A DNA stretch of 17,652 bases from CAYYMD01 sp964480425 (GTDB lineage: Bacteria; Planctomycetota; Phycisphaerae; SM23-33), in assembly GCA_964480425.1 (NCBI GenBank), contig CAYZPY010000039.1, positions 1 to 17,652 on the forward strand, given 5' to 3'. The notes under the pieces are model-generated. The model did not search any database. It was not told where the DNA came from and saw nothing but the letters and a program-made list of their open reading frames with translations. Shown in pieces: positions 1 through 6,189 of the stretch (positions are counted from its first letter, which is position 1; the number at the start of each line of letters is the position of its first letter). The translations under genes and the position numbers were made by a program.

Positions 1-39
1 AAGTTTTTTCACGTCTACTTACGACAATCATTTACAGAC

Positions 40-75
40 AAAGCAATTGGCTCGACAGTGAGAGTCGTTTGCTTT
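40..75. repeat. imperfect hairpin downstream of ahbAB
   Basis: AAAGCAA at 40-46 is complementary to TTGCTTT at 69-75, and CGAC/GTCG can pair inside it. It lies about 190 bases beyond the stop codon of the siroheme decarboxylase gene. No T-tract follows on the minus strand, so it is not a convincing terminator. The rest of 1-267 shows no gene, tRNA or other recognisable element apart from the GC-rich palindrome at 131-158. Confidence 0.3.
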
Positions 76-130
76 CTTATGAGATGTATATACAACTACG
101 CGGATGATAAGGAAATCTGTCGGCAATGGT

Positions 131-158
131 GCGGCGGCGTTCCTTCCCGCGCCGCCGC
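131..158. repeat. GC-rich palindrome, copy 1 of GGAACGCCGCCG family
   Basis: GCGGCGGCG (131-139) and CGCCGCCGC (150-158) form a perfect 9-bp stem around a 10-base loop. The left arm plus loop contains CGGCGGCGTTCC (132-143), the reverse complement of a 12-mer also found at 5267-5278, 5310-5321 and 6114-6125. All four copies are intergenic. There is no T-tract, so this resembles a dispersed REP-like palindrome rather than a terminator. Confidence 0.5.
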
Positions 159-267
159 GTATATTACCACCAAAGATGCCGGCGACCCGCCTACGGCTTG
201 TATGCCAATTATTGAGGCGGACGGATAAACCCGGCAAGACCGCCGACCCAAACGGTTCGAGGCGCCG

Positions 268-1332
268 TCACCGAAGATAATTGCTTTCCCAGACTTGCTC
301 GTCGTTGCCGAATAACCTGATGCGGCGTTTTTTGTACTCTCCCGTCGTCCACAACTCCCTGTAATCGTCCAGTCCCGTGGCGTCGGCGATATGGGCGATG
401 GTGCTTTCGCATTGTTCCCTGTCCGTACCGTGGATCATGGTGTACAGGTTCCAGGGCCAATCGCGCGCGGTTGCACGAAGATAGCAGTGGCTGACTTCAT
501 CGAATCGCGTGCATGCGGCGCCGGCGGCGTCGGCGAGTTCGTCGCCCACGCGCCAGGCGACCATCACGTTTGCCGTCGCGCCTGCGGCGCGGTGGTGCAG
601 CACCGCCGCGTAACGACGCATCCAGCCGGCCGCCAGGAAATCCGCCCCGTGGACCAGCAGGGTGTGGGTGTCGAATCCGAATCGTCCGGCAATTTCGTCG
701 AAGGGCGCCTCGCGTGCAGGGAGGTCCTCCTGAAACGCGCCGATGGCGCGAACCTGCCGCCCGGTGGGCTCGGCCGCAGACCGGGAATCCGGTCTTGTCC
801 CGGACGGCGTCGGGGCGCCGCGGCTGGGGCCGAATTGAACGTCCAGCTTGTAGCGCTTCAGTGTTGGCAGGTTTATCGCCGACCGGGCGCCGCACATATC
901 CGCCAGGGCGGAAATCGTCCCATCCGCCCCGAGGTTGCTCAGCGGGGACACAGCGAGGGTGAACCAAAGGTTGAAATCGCCGCTTCGCCCGTAGCAGTGC
1001 GACACGCCGGGGTGGCGGGACACTATTTCGCCCGCGTTATCGAGGCGGTCGTCCGCAATGGCGAATGCCGCCAGAGTCTGGGAGTAGCCCATCGCGGCGG
1101 CGTCGAATATGCCGGAAATCTCGCGAATGACCCCGCCGCGTCGCAGCCGCTCCACCGCACCGATAACATCGCCCCTGCGGCAGTTCAGTTCGCCCGCCAG
1201 TTGCTCGTAAGGACGCGGCACCAGCGGCACCCGGCGCTGTATCGCCTCCAGCAGCCCCGGTGGCGATGAAATATTCCGGTGTTCCGGTATTCCGCCCATC
1301 CGGTTCTTAAAGTTCCCACATTTCCGGAGCAT
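268..1332 (-). CDS. ahbAB: Siroheme decarboxylase, fused AhbA-AhbB type
   Basis: Predicted to decarboxylate the acetate side chains at C12 and C18 of siroheme, giving didecarboxysiroheme, in the alternative heme pathway of anaerobes and archaea; cytoplasmic. The 354 residues hold two Lrp/AsnC-like units. Unit 1 (about 27-168) has an HTH-like start, then VSHCY near 110-114, the typical DFNLWFTL stretch and LPTLKRYKL. Unit 2 (about 195-341) has VSHCY at 280-284, WPWNLYTMIHG and a GEYKKRRIRLF end. A proline/serine/arginine-rich linker (about 169-192) joins them. AhbA and AhbB are usually separate genes of about half this length, so this is a fusion; the NirDL decarboxylases of heme d1 synthesis share the architecture and cannot be excluded. 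The start overlaps the upstream gene by 26 bases; a second ATG at 1299, 7 bases past that gene's TAA, is equally plausible. It is last in the nfeD-floA block. Confidence 0.85.
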   Translation of the reverse strand: MLRKCGNFKNRMGGIPEHRNISSPPGLLEAIQRRVPLVPRPYEQLAGELNCRRGDVIGAVERLRRGGVIREISGIFDAAAMGYSQTLAAFAIADDRLDNAGEIVSRHPGVSHCYGRSGDFNLWFTLAVSPLSNLGADGTISALADMCGARSAINLPTLKRYKLDVQFGPSRGAPTPSGTRPDSRSAAEPTGRQVRAIGAFQEDLPAREAPFDEIAGRFGFDTHTLLVHGADFLAAGWMRRYAAVLHHRAAGATANVMVAWRVGDELADAAGAACTRFDEVSHCYLRATARDWPWNLYTMIHGTDREQCESTIAHIADATGLDDYRELWTTGEYKKRRIRLFGNDEQVWESNYLR

Positions 1333-1855
1333 TTTTGGTGGCCTTGGGTGCCGAGAGTATCTCGTGGAAGACCACCGCCCGTCGGGCGTCGGAGGGACTT
1401 ATCAGGAAGGTTTTGGGTGTGGTTCTTTTTGCGGGTTTCATCGACCCCAGCTCGGGCGACATTAGCGTGTCGCCGTAGCGATTTTTTATGTATTCCTTTA
1501 CGGTCTTGGGCCGCTTCGTGCGCAGCGCCGTAGGTTCGGATTCGAGGGGCTTGCGCTGCCGGCGAATTTGCTGATGCTGGTCGGTGCGCATGCGGATCGC
1601 ATCTGCCAGGTCGAGCGTGCGCCCTTCCTGCGGGGCGTCCTTAGTGCGCCGGGGAGTCAGCTGGGGGGTTTGCCTGCGTGCGGGTCCGGTGGCGCTTTTT
1701 GATTTCTGCTGCGCCTGTTTGGCCTTCTGAACTATCGAGACAATCACGCTGACCAGCACCAGCAGGACAATCAGCCCAACCTCGAAGAGTTCTTCGATGT
1801 CCGCCTGCGCCGGTGCGTAAAGCGCCGCCGCTATAATGTGCAAACCGGATGTCAT
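1307..1855 (-). CDS. Conserved one-helix membrane protein of the FloA cluster, function unknown
   Basis: I do not recognise a named family. The 182-residue product has one hydrophobic helix near residues 25-43 (GLIVLLVLVSVIVSIV), then a basic, Gln/Lys/Arg-rich, probably disordered middle (about 44-150), and a C-terminal segment with the motif SDARRAVVFHEILSAPKA (about 153-170). From memory, small proteins with a similar arginine-rich 'R-A-hydrophobic-E-I-L-PP/AP-A' tail sit beside floA in planctomycetes; this needs a search. It starts 6 bases after the floA stop, with GGAAGG at the end of floA as a possible ribosome binding site, which points to co-translation with floA. Inference: a membrane-anchored accessory of the FloA/NfeD assembly whose tail docks to a partner. 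Confidence 0.75.
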   Translation of the reverse strand: MTSGLHIIAAALYAPAQADIEELFEVGLIVLLVLVSVIVSIVQKAKQAQQKSKSATGPARRQTPQLTPRRTKDAPQEGRTLDLADAIRMRTDQHQQIRRQRKPLESEPTALRTKRPKTVKEYIKNRYGDTLMSPELGSMKPAKRTTPKTFLISPSDARRAVVFHEILSAPKATKNAPEMWEL

Positions 1856-1861
1856 GCGGTT

Positions 1862-2917
1862 TTACCTTCCGCCCTGGCGGTCCTGGGATTCGTCCTGTTC
1901 GCCTTCTTCCGGCGCGCCGCCGCCGATGCTCTCGCGCATTGACGTGTCGGCCTGGATGTTCTTCATGCGGTAGTAATCCATGATGCCCAGGTTTCCGCTT
2001 CGGAACGCCTCGGCCATCGCCTTGGGTATCTCCGCCTCGGCAAGGACGACCTTGGCCTGGTTCTCCTGGGTCAGCGCCTTCATCTCCTGCTCGCGCGCCA
2101 TCGCCATAGCGCGTCGTTTTTCGGCCTCGGCCTGGTAGCGTCGTTTGTCGGCTTCGGCCTGGTCGGCCTGCAACTGCGCGCCGACGTTGCTGCCAACGTC
2201 CACGTCGGCGATGTCGATGGAAAGGATCTCGAAGGCGGTGCCGGCGTCCAGGCCCTTCTCCAGCACCCGCTGGGAGATTGTGTCGGGATTCTCCAGGACG
2301 AGTTTGTAGGTTTCCGCCGAGCCGATGGTCGTTACTATGCCCTCGCCCACGCGGGCGATGATGGTCTCCTCGGTGGCGCCTCCGACCAGGCGGTCGATAT
2401 TGGCGCGAACGGTTACACGTCCCTTTGCCTTGACCTGGATGCCGTCCTTGGCCACCGCGTCAACCGTGGTCTTGCCGGAGGCGGGATTGGGGCAGTCGAT
2501 GACCTTGGGATTGACCGAGGTCTGCACCGCTTCGAGTATGTCCCGCCCGGCCAGGTCGATCGCCGTGGCGGTCTTCCAGGTAAGTTCGATGTTTGCCCTG
2601 TTGGCCGCAATGAGCGCACGGGTGACGTTGACGGGCCTGCCCCCGGCAAGGTAGTGGCTCTCCAGTTGATCGGTAGATACCTGAAGACCTGCGCGAACCG
2701 CCTGAATCCGCGAAATGACGATAAGACGCGGGTTAACCTTACGAAGGCGCATCCCGATCATGTCAAATATCCCGACGCCCGCGTGGGCCGACAACGCCTG
2801 TAACCACAGCCCGAACAACGGCGCGAAAAGGAGTATTATGACGACCAGCGGCAGGCCGACAAATATTATCAAAACCCACCAGAACGGAGATATATTTGCT
2901 AACATCGACAAAGGCAT
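1862..2917 (-). CDS. floA: Flotillin-like protein FloA (UPF0365 family)
   Basis: FloA is a membrane-anchored SPFH scaffold that forms bacterial membrane microdomains and affects membrane fluidity and protein secretion. The 351 residues match the family from end to end: an N-terminal hydrophobic hairpin (about 9-45), GIFDMIGMRLRKV near 49-61, an SPFH domain with TWKTATAIDLAGRDILEAV and GKGRVTVRANI-type signatures, an Ala/Glu/Lys-rich coiled coil (about 245-300; QADQAEADKRRYQAEAEKRR) and GNLGIMDYYRMKNIQADT near 310-327. Length is close to the usual ~330 residues; the acidic Gln/Glu-rich tail is a little longer. The ATG at 2917 has an excellent site, AAGGAAAGGA, about 8 bases upstream. It follows the short nfeD gene after 93 bases that may hold an internal promoter (2975-3002). 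Confidence 0.95.
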   Translation of the reverse strand: MPLSMLANISPFWWVLIIFVGLPLVVIILLFAPLFGLWLQALSAHAGVGIFDMIGMRLRKVNPRLIVISRIQAVRAGLQVSTDQLESHYLAGGRPVNVTRALIAANRANIELTWKTATAIDLAGRDILEAVQTSVNPKVIDCPNPASGKTTVDAVAKDGIQVKAKGRVTVRANIDRLVGGATEETIIARVGEGIVTTIGSAETYKLVLENPDTISQRVLEKGLDAGTAFEILSIDIADVDVGSNVGAQLQADQAEADKRRYQAEAEKRRAMAMAREQEMKALTQENQAKVVLAEAEIPKAMAEAFRSGNLGIMDYYRMKNIQADTSMRESIGGGAPEEGEQDESQDRQGGR

Positions 2918-2974
2918 ATCAGATTCCTTTCCTTTTCAAAACACCCCTGAAAGTGTATTGTCATTCTGAATCAT

Positions 2975-3002
2975 TTTATATGTGCCTGCGCGTTAACGGC
3001 AA
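2975..3002 (-). promoter_or_regulatory. candidate sigma70-type promoter for floA
   Basis: Read on the minus strand, TTGCCG (2997-3002) and TATAAA (2975-2980) are separated by 16 bases. This lies in the 93-base gap between the short nfeD stop and the floA start and could let floA and the genes after it be transcribed apart from the protease. The -35 match is only 4 of 6, and no expression evidence is available. Confidence 0.35.
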
Positions 3003-3010
3003 TGATTTTA

Positions 3011-3508
3011 TTATTTCTTTATCTGCGTGACAATCACGTTCATTCCCGTGGCGCGTATGACCTTTATCTCGCTGCCTTCCTCTATCATTCCGCTCTCGGC
3101 CGAGGCGTCGTATCGCGCACCGTCGATTCTAATCGCGCCACAGGGGCGCAGGTCCGTGGCGGCGACGCCGGTCTTGCCGACTAACTTGTGATATTGCTCG
3201 CCCCTTGGCGTGCCGGCGCCGGGCTCGCCGCGATCGGCCTCTTTGAGTATTATCTTGCGCCCGAAGGGAAGCCTGCTGATGTGCTTAACGAGGAACACCA
3301 TGTACACCGGCACGATGACCAGCGCCGCCGCTATCACGATGAACCCGACCGTTGAGCCCGCCGTGAAGCCGAACCATATTGCCCCGGCCATCGCCCCCAT
3401 GCCCATCAGCGCAAGTATGCCGAAACTCGGCGTGATTATCTCCAGCGAAAAACACACCAGCGAACCGGCGAACAGTGCGATTATGTATCCGATTTTAGCA
3501 GCCATCAC
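3011..3508 (-). CDS. Short NfeD family membrane protein
   Basis: A 165-residue NfeD-like protein without the protease domain. The N-terminal half has two or three hydrophobic helices (about 5-25, 28-50 and 54-75; includes CFSLEIITPSFGILALMGMG, a typical NfeD membrane signature with P-x-FG). The C-terminal part (about 105-165) is the OB-fold NfeD domain: VGKTGVAATDLRPCGAIRID, then SGMIEEGSEIKVIRATGMN. Short NfeD proteins are commonly encoded beside flotillin-like genes and are thought to bind them through the OB fold. The start is GTG at 3508, which overlaps the TGA of the upstream long nfeD gene; an ATG directly after it (3505) is an alternative. Either way the genes are translationally coupled. 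Confidence 0.9.
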   Translation of the reverse strand: MMAAKIGYIIALFAGSLVCFSLEIITPSFGILALMGMGAMAGAIWFGFTAGSTVGFIVIAAALVIVPVYMVFLVKHISRLPFGRKIILKEADRGEPGAGTPRGEQYHKLVGKTGVAATDLRPCGAIRIDGARYDASAESGMIEEGSEIKVIRATGMNVIVTQIKK

Positions 3509-5205
3509 GCTTCCTGAATTTCTTCGACCACCAGGCGGTTGCCGTTTCGGCGCAGGACCTTTACCTTCCGCCCGGCCTTAATGATGCCCGATTCGCTCAC
3601 GGCGTCAAGCAAATCGTCGCCGATTCGCACCTTGCCCACGGGGCGGCACGTGGCCTCCACCACGCCCACGTCGCCCGCCGAGACCCGTCGATAGGGCGAG
3701 GTCTCGCTTACCGACGCCTCGGGGGTACTTTCTGCCGAGGCCAGCACGAGCCGACTGGCCAGCGGAATTTTCGGCAAATACCTTGCCGCAACCGCCGCGG
3801 CTATGGTCGCGCATATGAACGCTGCTATAATCGCGTACAGCCCGTTGGCGAACACGCTCCAGTCCAGGTTCGTCTTGGGTATGGGCCACTTGTTCGGCGG
3901 ATTGGGGATTATTATCGCCGCAAGCGCGGACAGTATGAATATCGTCCCCAGCACGCCCGCAATGCCGAAGCCCGGTATTATGAATATCTCCGCGAGCACC
4001 AGCAGTATTCCTATCACCAGCACGGCGACCTCCCACCACTGCGCCAGTCCAACCAGGTACCTGCTGCCCAGCATCAGGGCGAAACACGCAATCGCGATCG
4101 CCCCCGGTACGCCGAAGCCCGGCGTGTGCATCTCCACGTAGGCGAAGAATATCGCCCCCATGAAAAGCGCGCCGGAGATCACCGGCGAGGTCAAAAACCG
4201 CACCAGACGCTCCGACCAGTTGTCGCCAAGGTACGTCGGGGGCGCGGTGATGTTGTAATGCGATATCAATTCGTCCATGTCGTCGATGACGTGTCGGCAG
4301 AAACCGGCGGCCTTGGCCTCGGGGGCCGTAAGAGTCACCAACTCCATCGGACCGTCTATCAGCGCGAGATATTCGTACCGGGCGTCTTTGGGTTCCTTTT
4401 TGGCCTGTGGAACGCCGGATACCTGCCCGCGGTAGTCCCTTGCCGCCACGATGTCAAGTTCGCCCGTCCGCCGGTCGCGCACCAGCCAGATTATCCGGTC
4501 GATGGTGACCATCGCCTCGCACATGGCCGCGTTGTAGCCCCTGTTCCGGATCACCGAGCGCAGGTCGCCGCGCATGTAAGATTCGAACTTGCCTCGCTCC
4601 TTGTCGGGTATCTTTACGAGTTGTCCGCCCGGTCCCTGCATTATCGGCATCGAGTCGCCGATCTTACCGTAGGGGTCCATTACGATTTCGTTGCAGTGAA
4701 GCGCGATAATCGCCGCGGCGCTGATGGCCTCGGGATTCACATACGCCACCGTGCGGATATTCTCCAGGTCTTCGAGGATGACCCGCCCGATGCGCTGCAT
4801 GACCATCGTGGAACCGCCCGGACTGTCGATGTCGAATATCACCATCTGGGCGCCGAGAGACTTGCACTCGGCCACCTTTCGCTCAATAGCGTCAACCACC
4901 GAACTGCTCAGCAGCGGACCGTGGATGGGGATTACAAAGGCTTTTTCGACGTTTTGGGGCAGTTCGGGCGGCGGGTCTTTCGGCGTGGGGACGAACGTGC
5001 CCGCAGGGATCATGCGGACCCATTTCTTCAGCGATTTATCGCCGCCGGCGGGGAGAGTGGAAGGGCGTGTCTCGCCCTGGGAAAGCCCGGGCGGTTGCTG
5101 CGCCGATAGCACGACCGAGGCGACGGCCGGCAACGCCAGTATGACCCAAGCCGTCGCCCTGCGACCAACGGCGCCGATATGACTACCTGCACTTGTCATA
5201 CGCAT
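3505..5205 (-). CDS. Long NfeD protein with ClpP/SppA-like serine protease domain
   Basis: Membrane-bound NfeD1a-type protein of 566 residues. An N-terminal hydrophobic segment (about 17-36) is followed by a ClpP-class domain (about 87-315) with FDIDSPGG (124-131). EAISAAAIIALHCNEIVMDP aligns gap-free with the nucleophile region of the archaeal PH1510 protease, placing Ser162 at the catalytic serine; Lys206 in RGKFESY is the likely general base. Then come four or five membrane helices (about 340-475) including TPGFGVPGA and IPGFGIAGVLG, and a C-terminal OB-fold NfeD domain (about 508-565). Family members cleave hydrophobic peptides such as those of stomatin/flotillin partners; the paired floA lies two genes downstream. 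The region around the serine (ISAAAI in place of ASAG) is divergent, so activity is likely but unproven. ATG codons at 5205 and 5199 are both possible starts. Confidence 0.9.
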   Translation of the reverse strand: MRMTSAGSHIGAVGRRATAWVILALPAVASVVLSAQQPPGLSQGETRPSTLPAGGDKSLKKWVRMIPAGTFVPTPKDPPPELPQNVEKAFVIPIHGPLLSSSVVDAIERKVAECKSLGAQMVIFDIDSPGGSTMVMQRIGRVILEDLENIRTVAYVNPEAISAAAIIALHCNEIVMDPYGKIGDSMPIMQGPGGQLVKIPDKERGKFESYMRGDLRSVIRNRGYNAAMCEAMVTIDRIIWLVRDRRTGELDIVAARDYRGQVSGVPQAKKEPKDARYEYLALIDGPMELVTLTAPEAKAAGFCRHVIDDMDELISHYNITAPPTYLGDNWSERLVRFLTSPVISGALFMGAIFFAYVEMHTPGFGVPGAIAIACFALMLGSRYLVGLAQWWEVAVLVIGILLVLAEIFIIPGFGIAGVLGTIFILSALAAIIIPNPPNKWPIPKTNLDWSVFANGLYAIIAAFICATIAAAVAARYLPKIPLASRLVLASAESTPEASVSETSPYRRVSAGDVGVVEATCRPVGKVRIGDDLLDAVSESGIIKAGRKVKVLRRNGNRLVVEEIQEA

Positions 5206-5233
5206 ATTTTACGCCCGCCAACGGATTTGTAAA
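5206..5233 (-). promoter_or_regulatory. candidate promoter for the nfeD-floA-ahbAB block
   Basis: On the minus strand TTTACA (5228-5233) and TAAAAT (5206-5211) are 16 bases apart, each 5 of 6 to the sigma70 consensus. The predicted transcription start, about 7 bases past the -10 box, falls at or next to the ATG at 5199 (third codon of the open frame), and no Shine-Dalgarno sequence precedes either ATG. If correct, the mRNA would be leaderless. Confidence 0.5.
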
Positions 5234-5266
5234 TATTTGGCCGGATCTTGACAGAATTTTCATGCG

Positions 5267-5321
5267 CGGCGGCGTTCCCACGCCGCCGTGTTAAGCAGTC
5301 GGTGTAGTAGGAACGCCGCCG
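5267..5321. repeat. Overlapping GC-rich inverted repeats between mscS and nfeD
   Basis: CGGCGGCGT (5267-5275) pairs perfectly with ACGCCGCCG (5280-5288) over a 4-base loop. The longer arm CGGCGGCGTTCC (5267-5278) also pairs perfectly with GGAACGCCGCCG (5310-5321). The two pairings are mutually exclusive. These are copies 2 and 3 of the 12-mer family. No T-tract follows on either strand. The remainder of 5234-5367 shows nothing else recognisable. Confidence 0.55.
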
Positions 5322-5367
5322 ACCGGGTTATTAAAAGCCGCCGACCCTCACGTAAATTTCCCGGCGT

Positions 5368-5988
5368 TTAATCCTTGGACTTATCCTTCTGGCCGCCAAT
5401 CGCCTTGGTGAATATCTCGCGAACCAGTCCCTTTCCACCGGCGGATTTGTGCCGGCGGATGCATTTCTGTAAAAACACGTTGTTGGGTATCATCACGCGG
5501 GCTTCGCCGTCCTGGCCGGTTTCTTCGATGACCGTGTAGATCATGTTGAAGCCCACCACCTTCCCGCGGACGCCCGAAGCCCCGGAGGTCTCGATGATCT
5601 CTATCTCGTCGCCCAGGGCGAACGGGCGGGATATCACCAGCACCATCGCGCAGGTGATGTTGCTCAGGATGCTCCACACGGCCACGAAGCCGATGGCCAC
5701 CATCGCGCCAACGGCCAGCAGCGACGCCCACAGGCCCGCAACCGGCACACCCACCTGCTGGAGCACCATCAGCGCCACCAGCACGATGATGATCCACCGC
5801 AGAAGCAGGGTGAGCATGGCCTGCATCTGCTCGTGCAGTCGCCCGCGACGCTGCATGGACGACAGCCCCATGCGTATGCCGTAATACACCACAAAACCCA
5901 GGGCGACCGTAATCGCCACGCGAAAGGCGATGAAGCCGTAAACCTTCCACTCCGCGTCCGATATACCCAGAAACGCCAATGCATTCAT
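5368..5988 (-). CDS. Small-conductance mechanosensitive channel, MscS family
   Basis: Inner-membrane channel expected to open under membrane tension and release solutes on hypo-osmotic shock. About 206 residues from the chosen start. Three hydrophobic helices lie near 17-40, 55-78 and 81-110; the third is the Gly/Ala-rich pore helix (SLLAVGAMVAIGFVAVWSIL), followed by SRPFALGDEIEI and the beta domain (RGKVVGFNMIYTVI, then MIPNNVF), all characteristic of MscS. E. coli MscS has 286 residues; here the C-terminal alpha/beta vestibule is shortened, ending in a lysine-rich tail. The ATG at 5988 was chosen over one at 6009 because AAGGAG lies 6 bases before it. It stands alone between intergenic regions carrying palindromes. 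Confidence 0.88.
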   Translation of the reverse strand: MNALAFLGISDAEWKVYGFIAFRVAITVALGFVVYYGIRMGLSSMQRRGRLHEQMQAMLTLLLRWIIIVLVALMVLQQVGVPVAGLWASLLAVGAMVAIGFVAVWSILSNITCAMVLVISRPFALGDEIEIIETSGASGVRGKVVGFNMIYTVIEETGQDGEARVMIPNNVFLQKCIRRHKSAGGKGLVREIFTKAIGGQKDKSKD

Positions 5989-6044
5989 GTCCTGCTCCTT
6001 TACGTTCATCCCGGACGCGATTTTCCGTTCCTGCGCCGTTATGA

Positions 6045-6050
6045 ATTATA
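6045..6050 (-). promoter_or_regulatory. possible -10 box for mscS
   Basis: The minus strand reads TATAAT within GTATATAATTCAT, about 57 bases upstream of the mscS ATG. No good -35 box stands at 16-18 bases, so the assignment rests on one hexamer. Confidence 0.3.
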
Positions 6051-6101
6051 TACGCACGAACGGCAGAAAAATCGAGTCAATTCATGCCAATTTGCAGAGT
6101 T

Positions 6102-6125
6102 GGCGACGTCGCCGGAACGCCGCCG
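6102..6125. repeat. Palindrome plus copy 4 of GGAACGCCGCCG
   Basis: GGCGACGTCGCC (6102-6113) is a perfect 12-base palindrome directly followed by GGAACGCCGCCG (6114-6125), the same 12-mer as at 132-143, 5267-5278 and 5310-5321. It lies in the 201-base gap between sufB and mscS. Confidence 0.5.
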
Positions 6126-6162
6126 CGCCATTATGCACGCGACACTCACGGGCGGGACCCAT

Positions 6163-6179
6163 ACGGGCAGTCTGCCCGT
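6163..6179. repeat. Hairpin just downstream of sufB
   Basis: ACGGGCAG (6163-6170) and CTGCCCGT (6172-6179) are perfect inverted repeats around one base; the realistic hairpin is 6 bp with a 5-base loop. It begins about 10 bases past the sufB stop. The minus strand has no following T-tract, so it may stabilise the transcript end or be a dispersed element rather than an intrinsic terminator. Confidence 0.4.
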
Positions 6180-6189
6180 GCCACGTAAA

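Noticed and set aside
131..158. GC-rich palindrome as intrinsic terminator of ahbAB
   Set aside because: No T-tract follows it on the minus strand, and the same core recurs elsewhere as a repeat.
391..1269. Long open frame on the plus strand opposite ahbAB
   Set aside because: It is a mirror of a well-supported GC-rich gene, has no recognisable domain and no ribosome binding site.
4126..5109. 327-codon plus-strand frame opposite the long nfeD
   Set aside because: The minus strand carries clear NfeD/ClpP-like domains; the plus translation is His/Arg/Val-rich, typical of an antisense shadow.
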